A stretch of DNA of 64,000 nt, from assembly GCA_025558075.1 (NCBI GenBank), contig JAHLKF010000022.1, positions 62,001-126,000 on the forward strand, read 5' to 3'. The stretch is from Gaertneriomyces semiglobifer. Taxonomy: Eukaryota > Chytridiomycota > Chytridiomycetes > Spizellomycetales > Spizellomycetaceae. Shown one piece after another: positions 1 to 13,308 of the stretch (position 1 is the stretch's first letter; every line of letters starts with the position of its first letter). The notes below the pieces were generated by a model. That model was not told the DNA's origin. It worked only from the letters and a program-made list of their open reading frames with translations, and searched no databases. The position numbers and the translations under genes were made by a program.

Positions 1-718
1 TAGAGCCCGCTCGTTGGCTCGCTTTGGCTCGCCGCTCGAACCAAGCCATTGACACCAGGTAAATCTTCCGCATTTTCTCACGAAGTTCAATCTACGGCAG
101 TGGAATTAGACCATTGCATGAACATGAAAATTGAATACTGTTCCTTCGCTTCTTGCGTTAAAATTTTGATAACTTGCTTTCGCTTCGCGGAGGCAGCTCC
201 CTTCTCCTGGGGCCGCACACTCGACCGGAAGTGCATCTTGTAAAAATTCAGCTAGTGCGTCGAGATGAAAGCGCAATAGTACGGAGATGTTGTCGGTTCA
301 CAGATATCTGAAATGGAACGTCCCCCATTCCGTTAAGCACCGCAATGGCTCGAACATGTCAGCTTTAAACTAATGAAGAGAGGATAGGGTCTGAGCGACA
401 TAACATCGAAAAATCGAGTCCATTTTTATACGATACCTGCTGGGTTTCAGATTTGACCACTGTAACGCGGCTTCCATTGTGAGAAAGTATGATTGCATCC
501 GACTTAATATGTCTCATTGGCTTTCTTGATGCACAAGACATCAATATCAGACTGACTGCAATGTGAAGATGGTTTCGCTGTTTGTTCGAGTATGGTAATG
601 GCTAATCGATTGCATGTTCCTCAGTGACTGTGCCAGTATCTAGTACACTAGTGACAATCTGGCGCTAGATGCCTATATACAAAGTAACAGCCATGTAATC
701 GACTTTCTTCAAGGAATG
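1..718. other. Non-coding / unassigned left edge
   Basis: No convincing gene is seen. The only open frame (49-243, +, 64 codons) has no recognisable features. The right part is presumably the 3' UTR of the helicase gene that ends at 719. A gene lying mostly outside the window could end here unseen. Confidence 0.5.
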
Positions 719-3700
719 CTACTTAACGAGGAGCCGCATCCTCAACCGCTCATCTACGCCACGGTAGCAATCACTGATAACCCATATCGTAAGATCGACT
801 TCTCCAGATTCATCCGGTGCGATGAATTTGATGTTGCATGTAAGCTTATCCCCGCCATTTCGACGCTGATTTCCAACAAGAGCGGATGGGGCGATTCGCT
901 TCACGGCCACGACTTCATCTTCAACTTCATCTCCGACCAGCACCCACCAGCCTTCATACTGAGGTTTGGCAAACTTAGGTGTATATGCACGGTACCTCTG
1001 TCCCTTGGGAGTCACCTGGTAGGGTCGCTTACGAGAGAGGGTAATCTTGACATCGTACTCTTTGCCAGCTTCGATACCCCAAAGGCCAGGCAGCTTCTCA
1101 ATAGCTCCAGCGATACTGGCGCTAATTTCCACCGTCGGCACATTAGCCAATACTCGCAATCCCTCAGGTATGCCAACACCCAGGCGTCGTAAGGCAGCTT
1201 CTTGCTTGCTTCGGTCCATATCCAGAATGTCTTTGAGCTTGAGATCTTTTTCATCCTTGACACCGAACAAGCCAGCAACCTCCCCGTCCCACGGCCAACA
1301 GCCACACTTCAGACATTTTACAAGTTCCATGACGCCCAAGCTACTGCCCAGCCAGCCTCCCTCCGAACACACATCCACCATAGCTTGCATTATGCGAATA
1401 CTCTGGTCCAATACAGATGTCATATCTGTCCAGAAATCACTGCAAGGCATTTGCTTCCAACCCCCAAGGTGTGCTTGAATCAGCAAAAACGCCTTGGCAT
1501 GTGGATCTTCGTACGTGTAAGGCTTGGGCTCGGCAAACCGGGATCCGTCGTTCATACGGTTGATGGCAAACAAGCAATCGTCCTCCATCTTAGCACACAT
1601 TTTGTCCTCATTGTGACGCACAGGTAACTCGTCGTATTCTGATACATCGCAGAGCACTTGCAACAGGGCCGGGAAGTCCCCGTAACTTTTCGCGTCCTTT
1701 GCCGGTCGGTATCCAGGCCCCAGTCTTTGCGTCAACATGCGAATAGTTGCATAGTGTAGATAGTAATAGGACGCGATCTTTCCGTACACTGTCGGCGTTA
1801 GATAGAAGTCACCTACAATTTCTATGCACTTGGCCTCAGCCAGCGTGTGTAACGCTTTTTTGATTAACCCTGAGATCCATAAGTTGACACCTTCAGGTGT
1901 GCTGTCCTCAATTCCATAGTAAGTGGGATTCATACCGACCCGCCTAAACAAATAAGTCCAACCAAGCCACTCCACCGCATCCTGCCCACTCTTGATAGTG
2001 CCGCCGACTACTTCGGCCATCAAATGGTCTTCAACGCTCAAATGCAGCCAGCTTTCTACAGGGAAGCTCTCGTGCAAGAAGCGCTTGTAGAAATTCTTCT
2101 TTGTATCCTGTACAAAGATTCTGGCAACACCAGAGTCATCAAACTGCGGTCGTCCAGCACGTCCCATCATTTGTAGCACGTCCGTGATTGGAAAGTCGAC
2201 GTACGACCTGGTTTTGGCATCGTAATATTCAGTCCCTTTGATGACTACCAAGTGTGCGGGGAAATTCACGCCCCACGCAAGTGTGGAAGTGGCAATCAAA
2301 ACCTGAATTTTGCCCTCAACGAAGAGCTCCTCCACAATTCGCCTGTCGCTCTCGACCAGACCAGCGTGGTGTAATCCTATACCAAATCCAAGGGCTTCCT
2401 TCAGACTTTGGTCCTTGACCATGTCCACGATGCTCTCAACCTCGTACTCGGCCATCTTCACCCACATTTTTGGTCTTTCGGTATTGGCGCACAACCGCAT
2501 CAGATCACCAGCAGTCAGTCTCGTCTGTCTACGACTACTGACAAAAACGATAACGGGCTTATCCATGGAATGTGTCAAAATGGCGGAGAACGTCGGCTTG
2601 TTCATACTCTGCATGCGCGGGCAGTAATGCTTTCCGGCAACACCGTCAATGTATACCTCCAAAGGAACCGGACGCACGCTGTGGCGAAAGTTGAACAGCC
2701 CGACGCCCTGCTCAATTCCCAACCAGTCTGCCAGATCACCGGCATTTGCCAATGCGGTACTCAGTCCAACAATTCTGACACCCGCGTCCACTCCTTTCTC
2801 ACGCTTCATTTGCACTGAAATAAAGTTCATCCGACTGACGATCACCTCCAAGATGGGCCCGCGGTCTCCTCCTAGGAGGTGAATTTCATCTATAATCAAC
2901 AATTTGACATCCGTAACATACTTCCTAGTCCGCCAGCCACGAGAGATACCATCCCATTTTTCAGGTGTAGTAATGATTATATCTGCTGATTCCAATGTTC
3001 TCAAATCAGGTGTAACATCACCAGTCAGCTCGACCAATTTCCGACCCATAAGTCCACATAGTCGGTCCCTCCAATCCTTCACTCTTTCACGAACCAATGC
3101 CTTTAACGGAGCGATGTATACTACCTTTCCCTTCGGGAAATCCCGGAAGCAGGCCCAGAGAGCAAGCTCAGCTGCAACAGTCTTTCCCGATCCAGTGGGA
3201 GCACCCACAAGCACGTTATGATTGGTGCGGTAAAGGGTGTGGAAAATCTGTGTCTGCACGGGGTTGAAGTATTCAAAGCGTTGGCGGCATATAGCTTGGG
3301 CAACGGGATCTTGCAAGGCCGAAACAGGAAGTGGCTGTAGGGGCAACAACTCTGTGTGTGCTGTCCTATTCATCTTTGGCAGAATCAAGTGCTTAAACGA
3401 CACTGGAACAACGGTTTCGGCACCAATCCACCTATCCGAAATGGCTCTCACATACACCTGTGGCGCGACTCCACCATCTTCCGTTTTCGGTACAGGGATA
3501 GTGAACCCTAGTTTAACACCCTCGTCCATTTCTTTCTTCCCGATTCTGATCATTTCATTATACAGGATCTCCTCTCCCTCTGGTCCTTCTACCCACACCC
3601 ACCACGACTCCGGTCCTTCTTTATCGCTGTATAACCAGTCGCCCCATACTTGAACTTCACATCTCAAAACGCTACCGGTGATAGGTTTGATGTCCACTTC

Positions 3701-6700
3701 AAGCTCCACCCTAGGAAATCTCTCCGCACAGCCCTTCACAAGGCCCGCCATTTTGCGGTGCCTTATGAGTTCGCCAATTTCGGCCAAGCTCATGTCCCTA
3801 AGCTCATCAACTCCTATATTTTCGCGACTTTCGAGCTTATCCATAATCTCGTAGGAGATATCGAACTGTCGTAGTGGATGTTCAAATGTCCACAGTCGAC
3901 GATCCACTGCCTTACAAAGCGATAGTAGCACGAGGGCAACTGGGCCCCAGTTACGCGATAGGGCAATCTGAAAAAGTGCTCTCAGGATACGTGCTGCATT
4001 CTGTGCAACATACGCGGTGTCTGAGACCAGAGCGAAGTCTTCAATTTGTGCTCTTGATATGTGCGCTTGCAGCAGAATGTTGCATTTGCCATAATTCGTA
4101 TCTGTGCCACCCTTGACATCACATACACCCCATTCATTCATCAGTTTTTTCAGTTCAGGAACTTCTTCGTCGCGAATCTTGACACCTTCAAATTCGTCAG
4201 CGGCACACAGCACTCCCAACACGTCCGCCTCATTCATTCGTGCCCTAAGAGTCTTATTCACTCCCTCAACCGTCCCTCTAGTGACGTAAAACCCGCTAGC
4301 GATCCTTCCCAGATCTTTCGGTGTCAGGAAACCGGTTCTCTCATCATATCCAATCATCTGTGTGTCTCTGAGCAACTTTGCAGTGGCATGAATTAAATCA
4401 TGACGCCTTTGATGCAGCAGCGGATCATTTTGCACGTCCGTCCAGTTGAGCCCGTACTGGAATGGATTACGTCGCATACGGGTGTAGAGGTAAGTGTACG
4501 ACAACCATCGAATACCTTCGTCCACCGTCGTTACAGTGCCCAGTGCGATCTCGGCATTGAGATGATCAGCCAACCGTTGTGCGAAGGTTGATTCGATCGG
4601 ATGCTGCTGCGTCATACTCGAGACATAATGCTGCAACTTATCATGCGTGGTGAGGATGTAACCCACACCACGATCTTCGTACTGCGGACGCCCTGCGCGT
4701 CCGAAAATTTGCATGACGTCCAGGATGCTTAGGTCGACAAAACCACCCTTATTGGCATCATAGAGCTGAGTGCCTTTGATAACCACGGCATACGCGGGCA
4801 AATTCACACCCCACGCTAGGGTAGCCGTGCAACACAGGACTCTGATGAGGCCTTTTTCGAAAAAGCGTTCAACCATGTGCCTGTCCGAGCGCAGCATTCC
4901 CGCATGATGAATTCCAAAACCATATTTAAAAAGTTCCTTCATCTCACGGTTCTTCGAGCGTTGCATTTCTTTGACCGCTATGGTATACTGTTCATGCTCA
5001 CTCATATCAAAGAAGCCAAGCTCATTGCGTTGACCCGCTTCTTCCCGAAGTGTTTCGGCCGTTTTGACAGTATCTTTACGTGCGTTAACGAAGACCATAA
5101 CTTGCGCTCCATTACGGACCATTTCGCTGACTTTATCGTAACAAATTTCATCCATTCGTCTTCTGACAATATTTCCCTTTCCCTTTACTCCAACAAAATG
5201 CTGTTCAAGAGGAACGGGCCTGAAAGCCGAGTCAAAGAAGAAAAGTCCCGCATACGGATTGACGCCCAAAAAGCTTGCCACGTCAACATAGTTAGGCAGA
5301 GTCGCCGATAGGCCAACAATGCGAATCATCGATTGAGAGGACTCTACTTGCCGCAGTGTTCTCGCCACAAGCGACTCAATAACGGCGCCACGATCCTCGT
5401 GCAAAAGATGTACTTCGTCAATGATTAACAATCGCACTTTTTGCGCAAGCTCCGTATCGCCAACACTTTTCCTGGTCACGACGTCCCATTTTTCAGGAGT
5501 GGTAACAATCATCTGCGTAGACGCCAATTCTGCTTTCGTCAGTTGCATGTCCCCCGTCAATTCTCGAACGTTGAGTCCTAGAGGGCCTAATCTTCCGCCA
5601 AACTTTCGGACAATTTCCGAGGCAAGGGCCTTCATGGGCGCTACATAAACAATCTTAAATTCATTCCGCTTGATGGTATTGCCTTCAAGAAACTGAGATA
5701 TACATCTCAATACTGTCAACATAGCGATGTCCGTTTTTCCTGCACCCGTGGGAGCGCAGACTAGCATGTTCTCGTTGGTGCCATACGCGACTGGAAATAC
5801 TATGGATTGCACCCGGTTTAATGATTGATAGTTCTTGAAAGCCTTCTGGGCAATGGGGTCCAGCTCATCGATATTTATGCAACGCTCAGAAGCGCGGACA
5901 GGGTGCGGTTTAGCGACTGGGATAGAGATTTCTTCATAATTCTGATAGTCTTCGCGCTCTGTGCCCTGTGGTAACGCAAATCGTGAACCAAAGATAGAAA
6001 GGGTGGAGCCTCCCGATCCAGATTGATATACATTCGGGTATGTTTCTTGTTGTGCCGTTCCGACTGACGGATTCGATGTCAACGGGGCGTTGGCAGCTGC
6101 CATAAGCTGCTCTTCTCTTGCTCGACGCAGACGCTCTCCATCCAGACCCAGTAAGGCAGCTGTTTTCAAGGTATCAGATTCTTCAACAGTCTCCTTTGCT
6201 CGCCTTTTCCACTCCTTTTTCCGCTGCTTCACCTGTACCTTTTCCGTTTCTGACATAACGGTTACCGTAGCACCATGTATGGGCGCACGGTCGTAACTCG
6301 GCACCTGGTCACGGCCTCTGCTCCGCGGCGGTAGTGCTGGTGCCAGCTGTGATCGAAGTTCTTCTTCAGCCGCTTGTTCAGCAATCGTGTCCAGAATCTC
6401 TTTTCTATGAGTGATCAGTAAGGTAATCAAGTCAAAGTTCTCGTAGCCAAGTAAGTCGACCAAGCTGATTTGAATGTCATCGTCATTCTTCTCTGACCGA
6501 AGAATCGCGAACACGTCGGTAGTGAGTTGTTCAGGTGCTAATATAGAGTCCCGCGCAAAGTTCGCCAAGTGAGTACTACACTGATCCAAGAGCCACTCTC
6601 TCCCAAATGGTTTTTCAACTGGAATCACAACATCACCAAATATCCGACTATCAATGTCAAGTGATTCGCCTCCTCGTGGACGAATCAGGCCGTCTTGGTC

Positions 6701-7376
6701 GTCTAGAACGGTGTCCACATCGCTGTCTTGAGAGGTACCATTAACAGCGGCGAAGGACGGGGGCACATCGAAGACAATTTCTGCGCCGAATTCTGGTCGG
6801 TCCATGTACAAGCCATCAGAGGGACCGCTGATGAACCATGACTCAGGAGAAATCGGTGACAATTCGAAACTGGACTTTAGCTCACCTATCCTCAGCAAGT
6901 AATGTTTCAATATCAGATAACAGTTCTTCATATCCACCGTAAATGTCGCCAATCAGCTCGTCAGGTTGGTACTGAGCCCCGTCGGCAAACATGAGCGACT
7001 GGCGACCACCTTGCGCCGTTGCTTCATGGTCGCTTGAATAACCATCACCGTCACTATCGTGTACGTCGTGTGCTGCAAGCGATGTACTCATGAAGGTACG
7101 AAGGATTTCACTGAAGGATGGAACACCTGCAGGTGTGAAACCAGCAGATCCGGTCATGTTGGTAGAACGATCTTCGTGATTCTGTGTTTCTCCGCTCCAA
7201 AGTCGGCAATCTTCACACAAACTTTCTAACAAGAACCAATGCGTTGGTTCCTCGACTAACGCCTGAGCTTCTGTCCTGAGCTGATCTTGCTGGGATTGAC
7301 GATGGAATGTGGGCTCTGTTCAGTTCACCTTAAAAAAATGCCGCGGGGAAGTTGGCGGACGCGATACAGGAGCCAT
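719..7376 (-). CDS. ASCC3: ASCC3 / Slh1-type tandem Ski2-like RNA helicase
   Basis: Large helicase of the ASC-1 / ribosome-quality-control trigger complex, which splits collided ribosomes; ASCC3 also acts in alkylation repair. Two complete helicase cassettes are visible. Cassette 1 has APTGAGKT near residue 509, DEVH near 619 and [10 protein letters not shown]. Cassette 2 has APTGSGKT near 1359, DEIH near 1462 and [10 protein letters not shown]. Each is followed by a Sec63 unit. The intact second DEIH and the STALANA motif separate it from Brr2, whose second cassette is degenerate. Inferred exons: 7376-7329, 7280-6886, 6827-719 (introns 48 and 58 nt), giving 2183 aa against about 2200 in animals. 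The third exon is seen directly as one open frame. The first exon and its ATG are the least certain part; without it the first in-frame ATG lies at about 7156. It is head to head with the E2 gene. Confidence 0.9.
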
Positions 7377-7456
7377 CTCAGCAGTGCACGTCCAACCCCG
7401 CAGCGAACAGACACGGGCGCTTGGAGATATCAGGCGGGAGAACAAGTTTATCAAAA
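7377..7456. promoter_or_regulatory. Very short bidirectional promoter, ASCC3 / UBE2K
   Basis: Only about 80 bp separate the inferred ATG of the helicase (7376, -) from the E2 start codon (7457, +), so both must be driven from this stretch or from inside each other's 5' region. No TATA-like element stands out. The size depends on the inferred first helicase exon; if that exon is wrong the spacer is about 300 bp. Confidence 0.4.
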
Positions 7457-8208
7457 ATGGCGGGCGATACTCGTCGTATTCAGAAAGAGATCCGGCAAGT
7501 TCTCGCCGACAAGGAAGCGCGGCTAAGTGTCGAGTTAGTCGGAGATTCGTTCAATCATCTGCGAGGAACAATCTATGGACCGGCAGATACGCCTTATGCT
7601 GGAGGGACCTTCTATATTGACATTCAGATGCCTCACGACTATCCATTCAAACCTCCAAAGATGAAGTTTTTGACGAAACTGTATCATCCGAACATATCAT
7701 CCCAGACCGGGGCCATCTGCCTTGACATATTGAAGGATGAGTGGAGCCCAGTCCTCACATTGAAAACTGTGGTAAGTCTTTGACACCTAAATCGCAACGT
7801 TCGATCCGCCCAATTTTCCCACGAGCGTGGCCGTTGAATGCATACGGCCTTGAATTTTAGATCATTTATCATGTTGAATAAATGGTGTTGCAGATTTCTC
7901 ACGGTCTTTTCCGCGCTATTTAGCTTCTATCCCTTCAAGCTCTGTTATGCGATCCGGTACCCGATAACCCACAAGATGCGGAGGTAGCCAAACACTACAT
8001 GTCCAATCGTCCCGACTATGAAAGAACGGCCAAAGAATGGACGCGCAAGTACGCTCTAGAATCTCAACCGGACATTCTGGAACTTGGGTTAGATCAAGCA
8101 AGTATAACCCGTCTGTGTGAGATGGGTTTCGCGCGCCCCACAGTTGTTAAAGCCCTACGATCTCACAATGGAAACGAGGAACGAGCTGTAGAGTCCTTAC
8201 TCGGGTGA
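7457..8208 (+). CDS. UBC1: Class II ubiquitin-conjugating enzyme with UBA domain (UBE2K/Ubc1 type)
   Basis: E2 enzyme that carries ubiquitin as a thioester and can build K48 chains; the C-terminal UBA domain binds ubiquitin. Exons 7457-7771 and 7924-8208 (intron 152 nt, GTAAGT...TTTAG) give 199 aa, against 200 in human UBE2K. The catalytic Cys is residue 88 in GAICLDIL, after an HPN-type motif (YHPNIS). The UBA core ([15 protein letters not shown]) ends the protein. The acceptor at 7922-7923 was chosen because it restores the conserved LLSLQALL segment; a TTGCAG at 7888-7893 would not. The start is the ATG followed by [10 protein letters not shown], which matches the family N terminus. Upstream in-frame codons are taken as 5' UTR. 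Confidence 0.93.
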
Positions 8209-8276
8209 TAGGGTCATCGACCTCTCGGCAAACAATAGACAGCATTAGAGCTCCTTCAGCGCATTGTTCGGCATAT

Positions 8277-11200
8277 TTATTTTCGGATGCACACGGCGTC
8301 TACCCATACACCTAGGCCCTTCGTCCACACTGGAACAAACCGTCGCCCTCCACTATCGTATTTGAAAAACGCCTCTAATTCATCGCTCGGCAACTGCTCC
8401 GGTGGAGGCCCTGTCCATCCTTTGCCTTTCCTATCAGCTATTGCCGGATCCGTTTCAACTGTTGGAAATATCCGTAGTGCATTGGTGATGGGTTGAGAAC
8501 TGGATAGGCTAGGCACTCCGTAAAGCCCGCGAAACGCGTGGTTTCCCGTTGATCGTAGAAGAATAACGTGATGTGGATGGTGCGATTGTTTTAAAGTCTG
8601 TCGCGACGCATGTTAAGGGCTGCGATGGATATGGAGCTCAAGGTGAAATAGAACATTACCTTAACAGCAGCACCTAGTGTCTCTTCGTTTATTTTGCCCG
8701 GCAGACAGATTGAGTGTAACGCATTGAGCAACAAAAGTGTATTCGATTTCGGTTTCAGGCATGGTTTCGGTATTCGTCGAGGCGTGCTTGACTTCACAAC
8801 GCTGGTCTGCTCACCGGAGTCGCGACGGGATGGCCCAGCCGATTTTCTAGTAGGTGATGTGATTGCCGCAGGGTCTGACGTTGACTGCTTCTGTGGTGTT
8901 GAACTCAAAGTAGCTCCCTTACTTGGAACCGGCAACTCTGCAGATAGATGTCCGACACGCTCAGGTTCTTTCTGTGGCTCGGTCCGTGGTGCATCGCCTT
9001 TTTTTCTCTGCCTGGGGATATGAGAAACTGCGACACGCGTCAAAGAGCTGGTTGGACTTTGTCGGTAGGCAGGTATCACAGGCGAATCCTGGTGGCAAGG
9101 CAAAGATTCCTTGGCGCTTGCACCTGCGGGGTCATTACACCCAGTCTCTGGAGTCCTACTCTTACGCTGTTCAGTTTGCGTTGCAGGCATGTGTTTGGTC
9201 GTTAGCCGGGTTGTCTTGGCCGGGCTGATTGACTGAATTGGAGTCTTTATTCTCCTTAGCACCTCCCGCTTCTTTCCAATTTTCCGACGAACCATCTGCA
9301 AACTGACGCTGATCATATTTTCTTCGTCTGTTGTCCAAGCGTCTTCATCAGGAGAATTGCTTCCATCCTCCACGAATTCTTCCTCAGTTGTCCAGCCCTC
9401 TGCTTCAGAACGTTTCTCACCGTCGCCTGTGGTACGTCCATGTAGAAGATGTGAAGGCTGGATTTCACCCGACGAGTCTAGGTCATATATCCGAAATGAA
9501 GAAGTACTGGTGCTTGTTGGGGGCGGCGACGAAAGTACGTGTGCGTTCGGACCAGCGCTTCTACTATCCTCCATGGAATCTGCTACTGCGGGAAGATAAT
9601 TTTCGTGGGTATGATGTTTATGTTCAGAGTGACGTGAATGTTTGGCCGAAGGTGGTTTCGAGCTGACGTTTGTTATTCCGGAGTCCAGCCGAGGAAAGGC
9701 GAAAGCATTGTCACTGTTCGGGGATTGCCGGTAGGTCTGCCGCGACCGCGGAACAGGCAACGGTGGTAAGGCTACCGTGGACGTGTGACGCTCTGACGAG
9801 CTTGGTTGGCTTATGCCCTCACGCTCTGCGTGTGGAGACCTTCGATCATCTGAGGAGGGTGTACGGCTCGCATTTTTTACGCCGCTATGACTCCGAATAC
9901 CTCGCGCCCGGAGCAGACTGGAGCCGGTGAAGTCCGGCATGTCGTCCAGTCCGAAGTCCTCCTCCTGATCTTCCAACGGTGTTCGCCTGCGGCTGTGTTT
10001 GATCCGCAATTCGTCACTAGCCGGTGTGAACTCTGAAGCCTGCGAACGACGCCTTCTAGGCGGTGAAAATGATATTTCCCAGCTCTCGCTTTTGCGTGAA
10101 ACCGGTACTGGCTCCGCGGCCGGTGCTACGCTTTCTTCAGTAGGTATTGACTGGGTTATGTCATCATGTTGCGGAACAATGCCAAGCCGGGGTTGGATAC
10201 CTGGGTTCGCAATCGGGAAAGCCTGCTTTGCTGGTGAAAATGCTGGTGAAAATGAAGATTCCAAACGAAGAGGGTCTTCGACCACCTCAATCTCCGGATG
10301 ATCAAAGTGACGTGGCGCGGCAACTTCTTCATCCCCCAGGGCGCGTTTCACTTCATCTTTTTCTTCTTCATCACAAGTGCTCGCCAAGTCGACCTCAGCA
10401 ACATCAAACCGCCAGCCGCTTCCAAAATGAATAGTGTTTGCCTCAAGGTCTATCGCTTCAACAGCCTGCTCTGAACGATCCGCGTCAGAACAGACATCGC
10501 AATCATTGGAACTAGATGTCTTGGAGTCATCCTCGCCGCGCAGACTGCTTTCAGTAGGCACCTTCAATTCTGTTGATCGTACGGGTTGTTCGTCTGCTTT
10601 AGTCGCCTTTCTACGTCTCACGCCGTAATTGCTAGCTTCTGGGAATATCAACACTTCAGAAAACACAGCTTCATGAGTGGGCCTACTGATTTTCCGTCGC
10701 CTGGGTGCTAAAGATTGTTGCTCTTCATTGTTGGTTTCTAAGCGGTTTTTAGGTGAGTGCTCGCTATCATATTCAGGTATTTTTGAAGAGGCAGGCGCAT
10801 TCCGTAAACGCGACTTCAGCTTGTTGTTCCGCCGTGATCCTTCCTCCACGTGCTCCGTGATTGCAGACGACACATGACCAGCTTGTTCTTGCGCATCTTC
10901 ATTGGTGAATTCCCCGGGATCTTGCGGGCTCTGGGTCCGTGAATCTTGTGGCACGAGTTTCCTGGTCGCACATCGTTCACTTTTCTTGGCACTCTGTTGG
11001 CTGGATTTGGCAGAAGCCGGCGCCTTTCCTTTCTCGGTCTTGCGGGTGGTTTTGAGCTTGGTGAAACCTGTGTTCTTAGCCACGTTCTTGCCTTCAGATG
11101 CCTCATTTCCCACCGGCTGTGTATGAGGATGTCGCTGAGACAGCTTTTCAGATCTTCTTCGCGCGGACGCAGCAGCACCTAACTGCGTGGCATCGTTTGT

Positions 11201-13308
11201 TTCATGTCTACCATTCGAACTTTCGCGTTGGCGTGCTGCAACCAGGTTTTCATTTGCCGCATCGAACTCGTCTTGCGTGGTCTCAACGATAGGTTGGTCC
11301 TGCATGGGTAGTTTGGCTGTGCGCGGTAATGTATCCAATGCATTGCTCTTAACCAAACAAGTTGGTTGCGGCTGGCGGCTCACCTGCTCGGTAGATCCTG
11401 CGTCTCCGCGTGTTTCGTTGCTGCCGGAATCTCTTTCGTGTCCCAATGAAGCGCAAACTTTCAGTGGCGGACAATTCAAAGCCCTTGCGCGGTTCATCGA
11501 TATGCCTTCATCCACACCAAGCGCAACATGGGCAGGCTGTTCTCCAGTCGTGTCGTCGTTCCCTGGATGACCACGGTCCGTAACCGCCAGCGGATCCCCG
11601 ATCTCAGTGTTGTTACTTTCCTCCACTCTTGCCTCTTTACCAATAACGGTGCCAATTGCCTTGGGTTTCCGGTTCTGCAAGACTTTGGCATCGGTCGCAT
11701 TCGGCTTGTCCCGCGTCACGGCTCTGGCAGCATCAGGCGCTACATCAACCGGAAGCTCAACAGGAGAAATTTCCTTCAGCCGTGCTTTCTTGACCCGCGC
11801 GCGATTCTTAGGCTTCTTGTTCTCAATCCCTTGCTTTGACACTGGCTTATCCTGCTTTGCGTCCACGGAACTCGGACCAAAGAACTTTTCCCATAGCTCG
11901 CCTCTCAGTAATCTTCCAATTAGTGCTGCCGTTTCACCAGTAACCTGCTCAAATTCCTCTGCACGCCACCAGGACCCAACATTTAGCTCTACACATTTGG
12001 CCTTAACATCCTTCCAATTCCGTATTGAACCATGCGTATGTTTGCGCATTATGGACGCCACCGTGGTGAATACATCTGTATCAGCCGTCATCGTTGCTGA
12101 CGGCGAACACAAAGACGCCCAAAGACTTAATGCATCTGGTATGTCGTATGGTGTGTCAAAAGTCTGGAAGGAATCCCTGAACGTGTATACAGTCAGCGGT
12201 GTCCTACTGCCACAGTATCCGGAGACTTACCGCAGCTTCCGCTCCACGGCACTTAATTCAAACCTCCTTTCCCAAGCTTTTACAAAGCCCTCCAAGACTT
12301 TAACATGCATGCTCTGTTGAATTTACGGTGAGGGCTGACGAAACGTTGTGGTAAGCACGCAACCAACACCGTACCTCAAAGAAACTGGCGCCATCCGTTA
12401 CCATATCCCTGACAGTATCGACCAAACCCGTCCGAAACCCCACGCACTTTTCTTTTATTAACGTATCAAGCCAGTTCTTCTCGTCTGTCGCATTAAGGAG
12501 AACCTGCGCTGCCATGCTGTAGACAGAGCCAGAGCACAGCGCATGGATAAGGCGACGCGGGATAGCCAGCGACCGGGTTTCAAGCAAGTGGAGTGCATCC
12601 GAGGCCTCGCTTGAAGGATGCAACCGGGTGATGTGCACAATCCACCGGATAAGAACTTTGAAACCTGGCTGTGAGCTGATGAGACCGACCGAGGCAATGG
12701 CGGAGGGCGCATAGAGGTCATTACCTCAACTTCGACATTGTCCTCGTCCTTCGCTTCGCCAGCACTCGAATTGTGCATTGATATGCCTGGCTTAGCGGAG
12801 CACAGCTTTTCTTCGGCAACTGGTTCCGCGACATTATCCTTTGCATCAGGAGCATCTTTCGTGGGGCGATCTCCGATAGCGCGATGAAGTAACTTTCCCA
12901 TAGCCTCCAAGTCCCCATCTTTTGCTTTCTCTATTACATCGGTACCGTCTGCCCAAATGCCTTTAATATCATTCCAAATCCTTGCGCGGGGATCGTCGCA
13001 TTCGACGGCAGCAGATGTCGCATAAAACGCTAAATCCACACCAGCGGGATTTTGAAGTGCTAATGCCTGAGGACACGTCAACGTTGAGCTTTCCACTGAC
13101 GCAATATTAAGCCGCTATTTACCTGAAGGATAACGAAACCATACTGCACATCATCCCAAGTGACGGAGCCAAACGTGCTGGAGAGGCGATCTAATGACGC
13201 GTGGATATTTGGCGGCAGCTCTATGTTGGGACTGCATGGTCTTGAATCGTGGCCGTGCTCATTTTCCTCGTCGGAAACATGGTCGATGGACTCCTGTGGG
13301 TCTACCAT
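8277..13308 (-). CDS. CAMSAP: CAMSAP/Patronin-like microtubule minus-end protein (CH-type N terminus, CKK domain)
   Basis: CAMSAP/Patronin proteins bind and stabilise microtubule minus ends through a C-terminal CKK domain. Inferred exons: 13308-13123, 13066-12725, 12668-12375, 12313-12231, 12176-8660, 8597-8277. Introns are 54-62 nt, all GT-AG; the sum is 4743 nt, or 1580 aa (human CAMSAP1 is about 1600). N-terminal evidence: a helical segment (IPRRLIHALCSGSVY) and the FQTFDTPYDIPDAL motif at about residue 305, which closely matches the animal FQATDLPYDIEDA motif before the CH domain. About 1100 residues of charged, low-complexity sequence follow. C-terminal evidence: CKK core from about 1447 (NALHSICLPGKINEE, HVILLRS, FRGLYG, FFKYDSGGRRFVPV, VWVDAV). 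The CKK domain spans the last intron and would be missed by single-ORF annotation. Family identity is strong. Function in this organism is inferred. Confidence 0.87.

Noticed and set aside
49..243. 64-codon ORF at the left edge
   Set aside because: No recognisable features and no link to a neighbouring gene.
6880..6952. Helicase start at 6952 as one continuous 2077-codon ORF
   Set aside because: The first 40 residues are an out-of-frame shadow of the acidic upstream exon; a 58-nt phase-2 intron (6885-6828) links the true frames.
719..6952. Brr2 (spliceosomal) as identity of the large helicase
   Set aside because: Both cassettes keep canonical Walker B boxes and the STALANA segment typical of ASCC3/Slh1; Brr2's second cassette is degenerate.
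7888..7893. TTGCAG considered as acceptor for the E2 intron
   Set aside because: Using it breaks the reading frame and the conserved LLSLQALL segment; the TTTAG ending at 7923 restores both.
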